Below, piece by piece: positions 35,078 through 46,163 of a stretch of DNA of 64,000 nucleotides. Within the stretch, counting starts at the first letter, position 1; each line of letters opens with the position of its first letter. The DNA lies in assembly GCA_027422505.1 (NCBI GenBank), contig JAPQWV010000682.1, forward strand, positions 124,001 to 188,000, read 5' to 3'. Both the position numbers and the translations under genes were made by a program. The notes beneath the pieces are model-generated. The model was given only the letters and a program-made list of their open reading frames with translations, was not told the DNA's origin and made no database searches. This stretch comes from Craterostigma plantagineum. Lineage: Eukaryota; Streptophyta; Magnoliopsida; Lamiales; Linderniaceae.

Positions 35078-37670
35078 ATGCAGGTTATGCCGACCAGCAT
35101 TATGATTGATTATGATGGAGAATGGATAACTGGGGATGAAAATAAATATAGCTGGGCTCCAAGGATGGGAACAAATATAAAGTCCATTGGGTTCGATGTT
35201 GATTGTTGTTTGTTGGAGGATTTGCGAAACGAAATATATGAGTCTATTAACTGCGAGAGGCCGGAGTTAAAGTTTAGTTATCAACTATATATGAGAGGTA
35301 TGGAAGGTTGTGCTCCATTGTATATAAGGAATGATAGAGAGTTGAAGGGTTATATTTACTTAGGGTGTCCAATGGATAGACCGATTCTCCGTGTGGAAAT
35401 TGGACTCCCTACGACCCTTGCCCGTCAAACTCTTGCGGATGATGAAGTTGGTCCTGTTCCAATTGAGGTTCGCAGCGGTGGAGGTGGTTACAACGATGAT
35501 TATTTTGACCGCATCATCGACTTTGGCGGAGACGCAGATGTGAATTATGGGGGTGAAGGTCACAATGAGGCGAACGTGCACGTCAACTCTGTTGAGAATG
35601 TTGATACACGGCAGAACGTGCACATCATTTTGATGGTGTAAACGAAGAAGATGCAGACAGGATGATGAGGATGAGGAAAATGTAATTATTCCTAGTGATC
35701 GATATTCCTTTACCGACGGTTCCACCATCAAAGTCGGTGATGAATTTGAGGATAAGAGGGCTGTCAAGAAGAGGATCCAAAGAGTTGCTATAGATGCATG
35801 CTTCGAGGTCAAGATTATAAAATCTTCTCGATCGTACTACGGCGTGAGATGCAAAGAGGTGGGATGTACTTGGAGGATATGGACGGCAAGGATTATGGAT
35901 ACAACCGTATTCTCGGTTCGTACATATTGCAACTCACATACGTGCGACCTTGCGAATCGGAACGCAAGACTCACTCAAGCATCATCAACCTCCGTGAGTG
36001 ATATGCTTCTTGAATCATTTCAGGGTTCTACAAGTACACCAGCCCCTAAACTAATTCAAACAATGATGAGAAATCGTGGGATCGAAGTTTCGTACTTCAA
36101 AGCATGGAAAGGAGGCATTTTAGCACAAAATGCTATGAAGGGTGGCCCCGATGAGAGTTCAAGTTGGTTCCGTCATACCTGTCGACGTTGAGAAGGTTGA
36201 ATCCGGGAACCATAGCGAGTCTATACCTAGACGATGAGCGGAGATTTAAACACGTATTCCTATCCCTCGGTGCTTGTATTGCGGGATACCGTCATATGAG
36301 GAAGGTTGTTTGCATCGACGGTACTTGGTTGAAAGGAAAGTATAACGGTACGCTACTCATTGCATCAGCAGAGGATGGCGACAAACATCAGTTTCCTTTA
36401 GCTTGGGGCATAATTGACGATGTGGAGTCAATAGAAGCTTGGACGTGGTTTTTGAACGAGCTCTTGGCGGTCGTACCCAATGAGGATGATCAGGGCCGGA
36501 TTTGGGCCTGTGCATCCAGACCTACTGCACAGGGCCACAAATCCGGCCCAGTTAATAAAGGGCCACATAAAATGAAAACTGTTAATATATTTTTCTGAAA
36601 TAGGCTGTATTTTTAATAAAAACTGACCCAATATTTTACAAGTGACAATAATTTTAGAATGAAGCTGTACTTTTCAATAAAATAGGCCCATTTCTTTCTG
36701 AATAAGGCCACGAAAGGTAAAAAATATTAGATGGACTAGCCAACTGAACGGGGCCTCCAAACTGAAAAAACGGCCCTGAGGATGATCTTGTCATCGTATC
36801 CGATAGAGCTCCTTCAATCAAAGCCGCCGTAGCAAATGTCTACTGTCATGCACACCACAGTCATTGTATTTGGCATCTATCGCAAAATATGAAAGGCCGA
36901 TGTAAGAAGCAGGGTGCCACTGAGACGTTCATACGGATTGCTAAATTATACAAGCAATGCGACTTTGATTCACAATATAAAGATTTCGAGAAAATGTTTC
37001 CCGCGGCATATGTGTATTTGGAAGCAAATGCTGAGAAGGAACGATGGAGTCGAGCTTATTCTCCGACATCTCGCTATAACATCATGACTACGAACGGAGT
37101 GGAATCGATCAGTGCAAGACTCCTGAAGAAAGAAAGCTCCCGATCATTGCGCTTCTGGAATCGATACAGAGGATGGCGGCTGATTGGTTTGCTAGATAGA
37201 GACAGCAGTCTATTCAAGCAACCACACAGTTTACCCCAACGGTGGAAAAGTCAATTCGTGAAAAGTATACGCAAAGTCAAGGGTATGAAGTTAGCGAAAT
37301 CGCACCGCAGGAGTATGATGTCCGATCTTCAGGGAGTCGTGCCGTCGTTAACTTGCAATCGAAGACATGTACGTCCCGCCAATTCGACATCGATAGGATT
37401 CCCTGTTCGCATGCAATCGCAGCGAGTCTACGAGCGCACACATCTTTCTACCCGTTGTGTTCGGCTTATTATTCTGTCCTAACGTGGCAGTTTGCTTATC
37501 ATGGACGAGTTTCGCCCGTTCCGGATCAAGCCGAATGGGATACCGTGGATCAATTGGTGCTCCCACCTCGGTTCGTAGCAAAGCGTGGTCGGAGAAAGAA
37601 AGAAGGTTTCCATCCGTTGGTGAGTTTGGTGGTAGACGTTAATTGTATGTTAATATGTGAGTTTGTTTAG
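35078..37670 (+). pseudogene. MULE transposase, frameshifted and interrupted
   Basis: The N-terminal PB1-like part (about 190 residues from 35078) leads to a MuDR DNA-binding region (VGDEFEDKRAVKKRI, CKEVGCTWRI) at 35690-35900. The DDE core follows, with VCIDGTWLKGKY and, after the interruption, IVSDRAPSIK and CHAHHSHCIWHL. A SWIM zinc finger closes it (CTSRQFDIDRIPCSHAIA) at about 37370-37420. Frameshifts fall near 35630, 36155 and 37230, and a 288 bp hAT element splits the core at 36491. It is not functional. Confidence 0.85.
36483..36786. mobile_element. 288 bp hAT-type MITE inside MULE transposase
   Basis: The element at 36491-36778 has ends CAGGGCCG and CGGCCCTG and is flanked by an 8 bp duplication AGGATGAT (36483-36490 and 36779-36786). 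Removing it and one copy of the duplication restores continuity of the transposase codons around an acidic NEDD stretch. It has no coding capacity. Confidence 0.9.
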
Positions 37671-38560
37671 TTGGAAAATATTCATATTTGGCTTCATAGT
37701 TGCTAACTCTTTACTGTTTTTCGAGTGCAATCTGCTCGAATATCACCGAATAAGAAACTCGAATAAGTAATGTTACATATTTTGAAAAAGCAAAGCTGAA
37801 TATATTCGAGTGACATGCGAACTCGAATATACTCGAATGCATCACTCGAATCCAATAACTTATCCGAGCAACCAAATTTATACGACAAGGGTAATCGAAT
37901 CCAGCTTAGTTATTCTAATATATTCGAGTGCTTCTTTGTAAATGCGAAATTTAATTATCTCAATACGTAATTAAGTACAAATATCAATATTTTGATGTTT
38001 AGGGCCTTGATGATGTTAATGGAATACATTAATGAAACTATACGAAATGGTTCCATGACATATAATGGAATACGTTGGTATATCATACTTTAGCGTAGAA
38101 TACTTATCAATGTGGTAAGAGAATAAAAGCACAATTTGGTAAAGATGATTTTTTTATTATTATATTATTTACTTTCGGATCAAAGCACAATTTCGGATCA
38201 ATGTGGTAAAGTACAAATTTATGTTACTTAGATAAGAAACAGATTTAATATTTTGGTTCAAAAAGCACAATTTCATGATTATTATAAAAAAAATTTTTTG
38301 GTTCTACACGTATTCGAATTAGTTGTCAACTCGAATATACTCAATACGTTACTCGAATAGTTTTACTTCGAGTGGTTCTCTTTACTCGAATAACAGTGCA
38401 TGATGAATAGAAGTAATGTAATTCGACTGTGCACATGCTACATTTATTCGAATGCAGTTGTGAACTCGAATAAACTCGTATATGTTACTCGAATTGGTTT
38501 ACCTATTCGAGTGGTTATTTTACTCGAATAACAGTGCGCGATGAAAAAAAAGATTTGCAT

Positions 38561-39130
38561 GTGAGATTGGTGCTCACAGAAACCAAACTCAACAACCAAA
38601 AAATCCATAAGAATACTGAACAATCCATTCAAATATCTACTAAAACAGTTCAACCATTACAAAATATTCCAAACCAGTTCATGCATCCCAATTATTAAAA
38701 CCAAATACTAACAACCATAAACAATCTAAACAATCGAATTTTTTCGTCGTTCAGTTTCGAGAGATCATCTCTTTTACCGAATATCATCGACATAGCCGCC
38801 CGGAGCATATATACACCACATTCCCCGCTGTCCGAAGAAATAGAACAATTTCAAACTCTCGACAATGAACCATGCAAAGTAAAAAAGAAGACAAATGAAA
38901 ATTACCTGATCTTCCCCTGAGGGAACTTGCCGCACCGCACATACATAAATTTGACAAGATTGTCATTTACACGTAAGTGTTGTAGCAGCAGCGGTTCAAC
39001 TCGCAGAGGGGTTCGACGTATTGCTTTAAGTACCTCATGTCCTTGTCAGCTGCCCGCAACACCCTTGAAGAACCTGAAAAAAATATCCCTCATCCTTTGC
39101 GACATAACGAAACCCCGATAACTCTGCCTA
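38561..39130. other. Spacer, no gene
   Basis: No coding sequence recognised. AT-rich up to 38900, then of more average composition leading into the LRR fragment. Confidence 0.5.
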
Positions 39131-39644
39131 CGTCAACTTACCCAATCTCTTCCCAACACTCTCCGAACTCAAATTAGACCACTGCATCAATTTGACCGAA
39201 CTGCCCCCCCAATATGCCAAATGCACACGCTCAAGAGCCTAAGCGTCACAAACTGCGACACCTTCCAAGAGCTACCCTCTGATTTGGGCAGGATCAGTTT
39301 TCTCCAGAGTTTAAGATTGTCGTCCTGTCCTAATCTCAAGAGCCTCCCCTTAAGCATCAGAACCTAATTTGGCTGAAGTATATTGACATTTCAAGTGCGT
39401 TAACATCAGATGCCTGCCCGAGGACATAGGGGGATGCGTGAGCCTTGAGAAAATCGATATGAGGGATTGTCCTTTGTTGAAACGCTTGCCCGTTTCTGTG
39501 GGTTTTTTGCAGTCTTTGAGGCGTGTGGTCTGCGACGAAGAGGCTTATCTCCTTTGGAAAGATTTGGAACAGTGTAGGCCGGGCCTGTGTCGGTCTCCAA
39601 AGAGCGTTTCACCTTGGATTGGCTTACTGATTAGTAAACTATGA
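39131..39644 (+). pseudogene. ADR1-like (RPW8-type NLR) LRR fragment
   Basis: The C-terminal leucine-rich repeats of an RPW8-type NLR resembling ADR1, an immune helper receptor in plants. Blocks in shifting frames include LFPTLSELKLDHC and NLTELPP, a degraded middle, then the frame from 39438: SLEKIDMRDCPLLKRLP and SLRRVVCDEEAYLLWKDLE, the usual ADR1 ending, finishing at 39644. Frames change several times in 39200-39430. The P-loop, NB-ARC and RPW8 domains are absent, so only the last part was carried here. Confidence 0.75.
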
Positions 39645-39984
39645 AGGTGACCCCTGCTTTAGATGTAATAGCCCTGTACTTTATGTAATAAAATGGTACT
39701 TATCTGTAATGATATGGCTTAGTGAGTTTGAACACGTTATATGTGATTGGTACTAGTTGGGTGCTTCGCGTTGTTTGGCGGACATAGGTTGTAAGGATTG
39801 ATGTTTCAGTCGATTTTATACGAGTCAACGAAGCAACACATATATGCAATACGATGAAGAGCAGGTTTATTCCATACTTTGTCCATTCAAAAAGGTATAT
39901 GTACTTCATACAACAGAAAGCTCAAGGCCTAACTTATGATCTGTTTATTAGGAAAACATAAGATAGCATAGCAACAACAGCCCA

Positions 39985-41465
39985 CTAATTAGCAAGTGGA
40001 TTAAGCACTTGTCCGACAAACATAACCACGCCCGTAAGATCTTCCCTTACCACGAACAAGAAAGGATGATCAGCCACAAAACGAGCTTTTCTTCAACCAA
40101 CATAGCCATCAACATCAGAAGGCCAGCAGTAGCAGAAGCTGCTTCAGTACCTTCCTCGTTAACCTCAATATATGACTTGTGAAATATGTTCGAAACGTAA
40201 ATTTTTTCCCTGAAACTGATCCACCATCTCAGTGAGCCCACCATCTTCAAAAGGAAGCGCGAGCCCCAGCCCCTTGAGAACCTCAGAAGCCTCGAACCCA
40301 AAATCGATCTGAATCGGGATTAGAAAGTCGCTGACTTTGACTTTCTGGCGCGGGATGTGTTGATCGATGAACTCGGGCTCCGATTCCATCTTCTCGACTA
40401 GATCGGGCAGCCCGTTTCTCGCATCGGCAAGAAGATGTACATTGAGAACCTGCGCTTGTCTTCTCCTTGCTTGTAAGGAAGCCCCAAGACTTTGAAGCCA
40501 TCGAAGGCGCTGACGTACTGTTTGTTCTTGCTCGTCATGAAGGGGGCTTGAATTGAGGTGCTGTCCAAGAGGAAGAATTCGCGCTCTTTTGTCTGCGAAG
40601 GGTCGAACTTTTCGTTCCATGCTCCTTTGAAGTACAATGCGTTTGTGAAGATGACTCGAGATGAAGCATCGACTGAACCTCGTGGGAGGAGCTCTTTGAT
40701 TAAGCCATTCGTTGATTCTCAGCCCAACTATTCACTGTTTTTGCAACCTCGGTAGCCTATTCAAACACATCATTTGTCAGATGGCAGACATCTTTTAGCG
40801 AGTAAAACACAGCTCAAACATGGCGCAACATATAAATATCACTTCTGTTATTTGTTCCCCTTTGTTCTATTTAAGGGTTCCTTTCTTTCTACTCTACTGA
40901 ACCAGTAAATCTTGACTTCAATCAAGATACTAACTTTAAATCCATGGCCAATGCATATGACATATCCTAAGCATCCATGGCATAAGGTTTAACCATCTTC
41001 CATCGCATTATCCCCATAACAATAAAAACAAAAAACAAAATTCACCAGGCGATAAGAAAAAGGAATCAATTAACGACCGTCTAACCTTAGTCTGGAAATC
41101 GACGAGGCTCGACGACGCCTTATAGTGATTCGTCACAACATCTTCAAACTCGGGCTTGAACGTAAGGCTCTGATCCACCCAAACCCCATTGGCAAACGCG
41201 GGCTCCGCCGTCGGTCAAAATAGTCGTCACCCAGCTGGGAAGCCAGAGAGTTGACCTCATCGTTCGATTTTGACTTCAAGAATCCAACAGCTGCTCTCGG
41301 GTCGGGCCGTTCGACCCCCGACCCGGAACCGATCAGACCCAACACCACGTGGATCGAAAGCGGCGAGAAGACGAGGTTCGCCGCTTTGGCCTTGGTAATG
41401 ATGACGTGGCTGGTCAGCGCTAGGGACACGTCGGTTTGGTTGACGATTGATTGTCTGAGGTGCTT
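39985..41465 (-). pseudogene. Serpin pseudogene
   Basis: Plant serpin (serine or cysteine protease inhibitor) in two exons on the reverse strand. Exon 1 (about 41465-41090) has VNQTDVSLALTSHVI and LVFSPLSIHVVLGLIGSGS and ends FQTK. Exon 2 (about 40755-39985) has [44 protein letters not shown], the hinge EVNEEGTEAASATAG, then [10 protein letters not shown] and GVVMFVGQV before the stop. Frameshifts lie near 41200, 40700, 40430 and just after the hinge at about 40110. The first codons read Lys-His-Leu where the family starts Met-Asp-Leu, so the start is lost too. Confidence 0.85.
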
Positions 41466-42465
41466 TGGCTTATTTGCTTTTTCTCACGGCAAGAGATGGA
41501 TTTTTTGGAGTGAGAAGATTTGTTCGACGAAATATGTAATGAGATTGATTCGAGATATGTGGTTTTTATATATACTAGAATATCGTGGCAGCACGTCGTG
41601 TGGCTACGAGGAAATCAACCCGACTCTCAGTGCTTACGTTTTTACTTTTTAGCATGAAGCAAGACAATGGAAGATGGTTTTATTACCCGTTTTTTTTACA
41701 GTCTCATTGGTCACATTAGATGTTGAATCTCTTAATTGGATCGATATAATAACAGACTTGTCTGTCCTAATGTGAAGGTTGAAGAAGACCGCGAAAAATT
41801 GTCAAACTCTTCTAAGAATGTAGACATGATTAGCTTTTAACAGCTCAAAAGCTTGAGGATGATTGCTGCGAGAAATATCCACCGAAAAAACACATGGGGT
41901 TACAATAAGGCTTGAATATATGAGATCAAGAGATTTGAGGGATTTGTGGGGGAAAAATCCGGCAAATTGTTGTAAAGTGTATTCTAACTCTAAGTATGTG
42001 AAATATGAACTGCAATTTACTTTTTTGCCATCTCGACTGCAAGTTATATGTTTCTTTTTTTTTCCCTTTTAACTGGTGATTTCATTCCAAAAAAAAAAAC
42101 GTACAAGGACTCAACAGCCCAAAAAATCCCTTAAGTTACACAAGATCAAAAGGGATCAAACTCCTTAAGGAGAAAAAAAAGCATATGATTGCAAGAGAAC
42201 AAACAGACAAAAAGAATAATAAGTTTGGAAGAATATAAAAAAGGGAACCCAACAACAAGCCAAAAGAGCCAATTTCCAGCCACTGAACCAAAGCTTGACA
42301 GTTCGTTGAGAAGATCACCACTGGAATCATAAAGCACCCTAGTAATCTGCATCTCAGCAAACAAAATCTGGGAGAAAGAGGACAAAACAGCAAGAGCCGA
42401 TGAATGCACTGGCCGAGGAAGCTCCCAACCCTACACTAATCGCCCCAACAGAAGAAGGTTCCCGC
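41466..42465. other. Spacer, no gene recognised
   Basis: No family recognised. An A-run at about 42090 next to TGGTGATTTCATTCC resembles the 3' end of a retroposed sequence, but nothing further supports this. It ends where gypsy homology starts at 42466. Confidence 0.4.
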
Positions 42466-44215
42466 TATAACTATAAGACTCCTAATATTACATATCTGGA
42501 CTCATTAGTTTATTATCAATCTCGAAATCGTGGAATATAAAAATTAATAATTCATCCAATCCGACATGGGTTGAAAGAAAGCCAAAGGATATATCTGTGT
42601 AATTATAGTGGCTTAATTCCAACAAGAAAAATATCTTAAGGCTCAAACTGGCTCACTAAGCGGAAAATATTGAAGGATGGGTCAGTGTGAGGCCAATGGG
42701 CTTAATCCTAAGTGCCTTAATCACTTTTGTACACAAAAAGCCGCCAATGATTCAACATGTAATAAGAGCAAGTTCTAGAATATTTGAAACAATGTGATAC
42801 TCGTAGGAAAAAGAACTGAGTATAAAGATAAATAACTTTTTTTTTCTTTTTTTTAGATTTTTGGCATCAAATCTCACATATTTAGTGGGCTTTGTGTCGA
42901 CTCTTGCGCATTCAGACTTAAAATCAACTGAAGAAATGAACAATCATCCTAATACCAAATAGTTATTCCTAATTGTTTCTCTCATGTTCTAACTAAATGC
43001 ACATCGGTTTGCTCGAAACAAGATATTTTTTCATAAATAGCATGAGAAAATCTCCCCAACACCTAACTCTGCATTCTCTCAAGTAGATTCTCACGAAAAT
43101 ATTGCTATATCTAAAGATTCCCATCCTAGTTTTTCATTTTAATATTTCAAAGTAGATGTAAAGAAGTGTAAAATGTAATGAAAATAAAACTTTCCCTGAC
43201 CGTGCCCTGAATTGTAGAGAAATTCCGAGCGAGAGGATCTTTGGTCCAGAGCCTAGTGAGGTCTTGTACATACTGAGCTGAGAGAAAACCTCTGCTTAAT
43301 CATCATTGAAAAATAGTAAAATGGAAATATTGCAATAACAACATAAATAGGATAATATTGGGTTGCCTCCCAATAAGCGCTTTTCTTTAACGTCTTTGGC
43401 TAGACGTAGTCTCTGTTCCTTCGAGTTCATTCATAAATGGCAGGCTCAGCTTGACCTTTTTAAGGAAAATAATTCCTCATCTGACAACGTTTCAGAAATC
43501 GGTAATGGCTTTCCGTCACGGATCAAACGGCTCAGTGGTCCGCCACGGAGTTGTCCCGCCTTTGCGATCCTTGACCTCCCAATTAAACTCTTGAAACAAC
43601 AAATCCTCGTATTAAGTGCGGTTTTAACTCCTTCGACAACAATATTTTAGAGCTGATTGGTCGTGAACTTCCGAAAGTGCGTGTAATGTCATGATCGCAT
43701 TTTCTGATATCTTTGTCCGCTTCAAAATGCAATCTTTTTCTGTTTTACTATACTTAATCACATAGTCGAGTGTGTCGTTAGTAAAATTACGCTCAAAATC
43801 ATCTCGAACAATGCATTAATCTGCTAATAGATTCTGGTTCATTAGGATATTTCATGCATCAAGTACATTCATAGTAAGCTTTTTACCATCAAATCAAAAG
43901 TAAGGGTTCCTGAATCAACGTCTATCTTAGTTTTAGCCGTTTTCATGAATGACCGACCTATAAAATAACAACAGAATCAAGCGCATGTTCATCATCCATG
44001 TCAACAATGTAGAATTCGGCGGGAAAAATAAATTCACCACATTTTACTAGAACATCTTCAACTATCCCTCGGGATAAATAATGGACCTATTTGCTAGTTG
44101 AAGGCATATATCAGTGCACTTAAGAGGTCCCATACTCATCTCATTGAATAAGATAACGGCATAACATTGATTGACGCTCCTAAATCTAACATGGCATTAT
44201 CTATTTTTCTCGTCC

Positions 44216-46081
44216 CTATAGTAACCGAAGATAGCAACTACCTGGGTCCTTTATTTTGGGGAAGTTTTCGTTGAAGCGCAGAGGAAACATTTCACTTACT
44301 ATGATTTTTCTTCCGGTTTGTGTTTCCTTTTTGTTCGAGCACATTTCCTTTAAATATTTTGCGTAGCGTGGGATTTGCTTGATAGCATCCAAAAGTGGAA
44401 TGTTGATCTCGATTTTGCTGAAGGTCTCCATTATATCTTTCTTCTTCTTCTTCTTCTTCTTCTTCTTCTTCTTCTTCTTCTTCTTCTTCTTTCTTCTTCT
44501 TTTCTTCTTCTTCTTCTTCTTCTTGTTTCACCCTAGCAAACCTTCCAGGAAAAGGTGGAGGAATAACAATATTAGGTTTATCATATTCGAATTATTACTT
44601 ACCTTCTTCCCGCTTCCCTTATTTTTAGTATCACTTGAAAGTTTCGCGTGGGCTTCATCATGACTTGGCTGCCCGATCTCTTCCCATTTCGAAGAGTCAT
44701 CATACTCACATTTGCTTTTGGATTTATTTCGACTTGAGCTGGTAGTTTTCCCTTCTCATTCTATATTTGACTCATTTGTACCGCCAACTGAGATACTTGC
44801 CTTTTTAATTTTGCACGCTTGAGCGCGTTTCGTTAATGCTCGATCGAGTTTTCTGTTGAAAAATGGCGGTACTAGTTGCTAAATCCTACAATATCTTCCA
44901 AAGACATATCTGGCTTTGATGGTGCAGTTTGTTGAGGAGGATTTGGTGGTCTTGGTGCTTGCTGCATGAAACCTGGCGGTCGATTTCCGTAGCTCAGATT
45001 TGGGTGGTCACGCCACCCGGAATTGTATTGACTCGAGTATGAATCATAGCATTTTTTAGATGGTCCTGTGTACCCTCCAATTGTATTGGCTTGCTCGCTA
45101 GGATCAAACTGAAGTGAAGGACAATTTGCTGTTGCATGTCCTGCAAATTGACATATACCACAAGCTTTTACCTGACTCGTTTTTCCAATCACAAGTTTTT
45201 CCACAAGAGACGTTAGCGAATCTAATTTTTGCTCAACGAAGTAACACTTACCTCGTTCATCCTTTGCTGGCCTACATCTTGACGTGTTCCAAATTGTTGC
45301 GCATTTGTGGCCATGCTCGAGATAAGCCGACGAGCCTCGTCTGCCGTTTTATCGACCAGCACTCCTCCACTTGCTGCGTCAATCATGTTTCTCTCCATGG
45401 GTAGCAAGCCTTCGTAAAATTATTGGATAAGCGCTAACTCGGAAATTTGATGACTTGGACAGCTTGCGCACAACCGCTTGAATCTTTCCCAATATTCATG
45501 CAGAGTTTCTCCGTTCCATTGTCGAATCCCGTAGATTTCTTTACGAATGTTTGCGGCACGAGATGCAGGGAAGAATTTTGCAAGGAATTGCTTTTAAGCT
45601 CGACCCACGTAGTAATCGAACCCGATGGTAAGTAGTATAACCAGTCTTTTGCGTGATCTGCTAACGAGAATGGAAATGCGCGAAGACTTATCTGATCTTC
45701 CGTGACCCCATTTGACTTCATGGTTGGCAAACCATGTGAAACTCCTTTAAGTGCTTGTGCGGATCCTCACCTGCGTTACCACGAAAAGTAGGAAGTAAAT
45801 GGATTAACCTGATTTTAACTCAAAAGGTGTTTGAAGAATAGGGAATTCAATGCAGAGCGGCTGATGATTAACATCTGTCGTAGCCTGTCCCTCAATGTAA
45901 GGCGGATTGGCAGCTGTTGTTCGGTTTCCTCCATATCGCTTGCGGAAGATTCTTGTTCGGACTCCGTGCTGGATATTGATATAGTGGGATCCTTTTCCCT
46001 TTTTGCCTTTCGATTCGCCCTCGCGGTCCTCTCGATTTCTGGATCAAATATTAGTATACCTGTTCGAGAAGATCGAGGCAT
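44216..46081 (-). pseudogene. Remnant gag-protease of second gypsy
   Basis: Broken frames with the same gag signatures as the first element: the N-terminus MPRSSRTGILIFDPEIERT at 46081, ISLRAFPFSLADHAKDW near 45680, MERNMIDAASGG near 45395, and a zinc knuckle CGICQFAGHATANCPS near 45150. A (TTC)n expansion at 44432-44525 encodes a run of Glu on the reverse strand. Many one-base deletions show it is long dead. Confidence 0.8.
44432..44525. repeat. (TTC)n microsatellite in gypsy gag-protease linker
   Basis: About 94 bases of CTT/TTC repeats with few interruptions. The first gypsy element has only a short TTCTTC run at the same place (about 22092-22105), so it expanded in this copy. Confidence 0.9.
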
Positions 46082-46163
46082 AAACTAGAACAAAAAAAAA
46101 AACCGAATTAAAAATAGAAGTAAATCAATTGACACCACCTTCCCCGGCAACGGCGCCAAAATT

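Larger units (their letters stand above)
34284..38560 (+). mobile_element. MULE (MuDR-like) transposon, degraded
   Basis: The transposase gene is at 35078-37670, flanked on both sides (about 34730-35030 and 37730-38530) by DNA rich in CTCGAATA-type words in both orientations. The left limit is inferred from where homology with the F-box unit stops (34283/34284); terminal inverted repeats and a target duplication were not found, so the ends are approximate. Confidence 0.6.

Noticed and set aside
42040..42465. Possible 3' end of another LINE on the reverse or forward strand
   Set aside because: Only an A-run and a short T/A-rich word suggest it; no reverse-transcriptase or zinc-finger codons were found.
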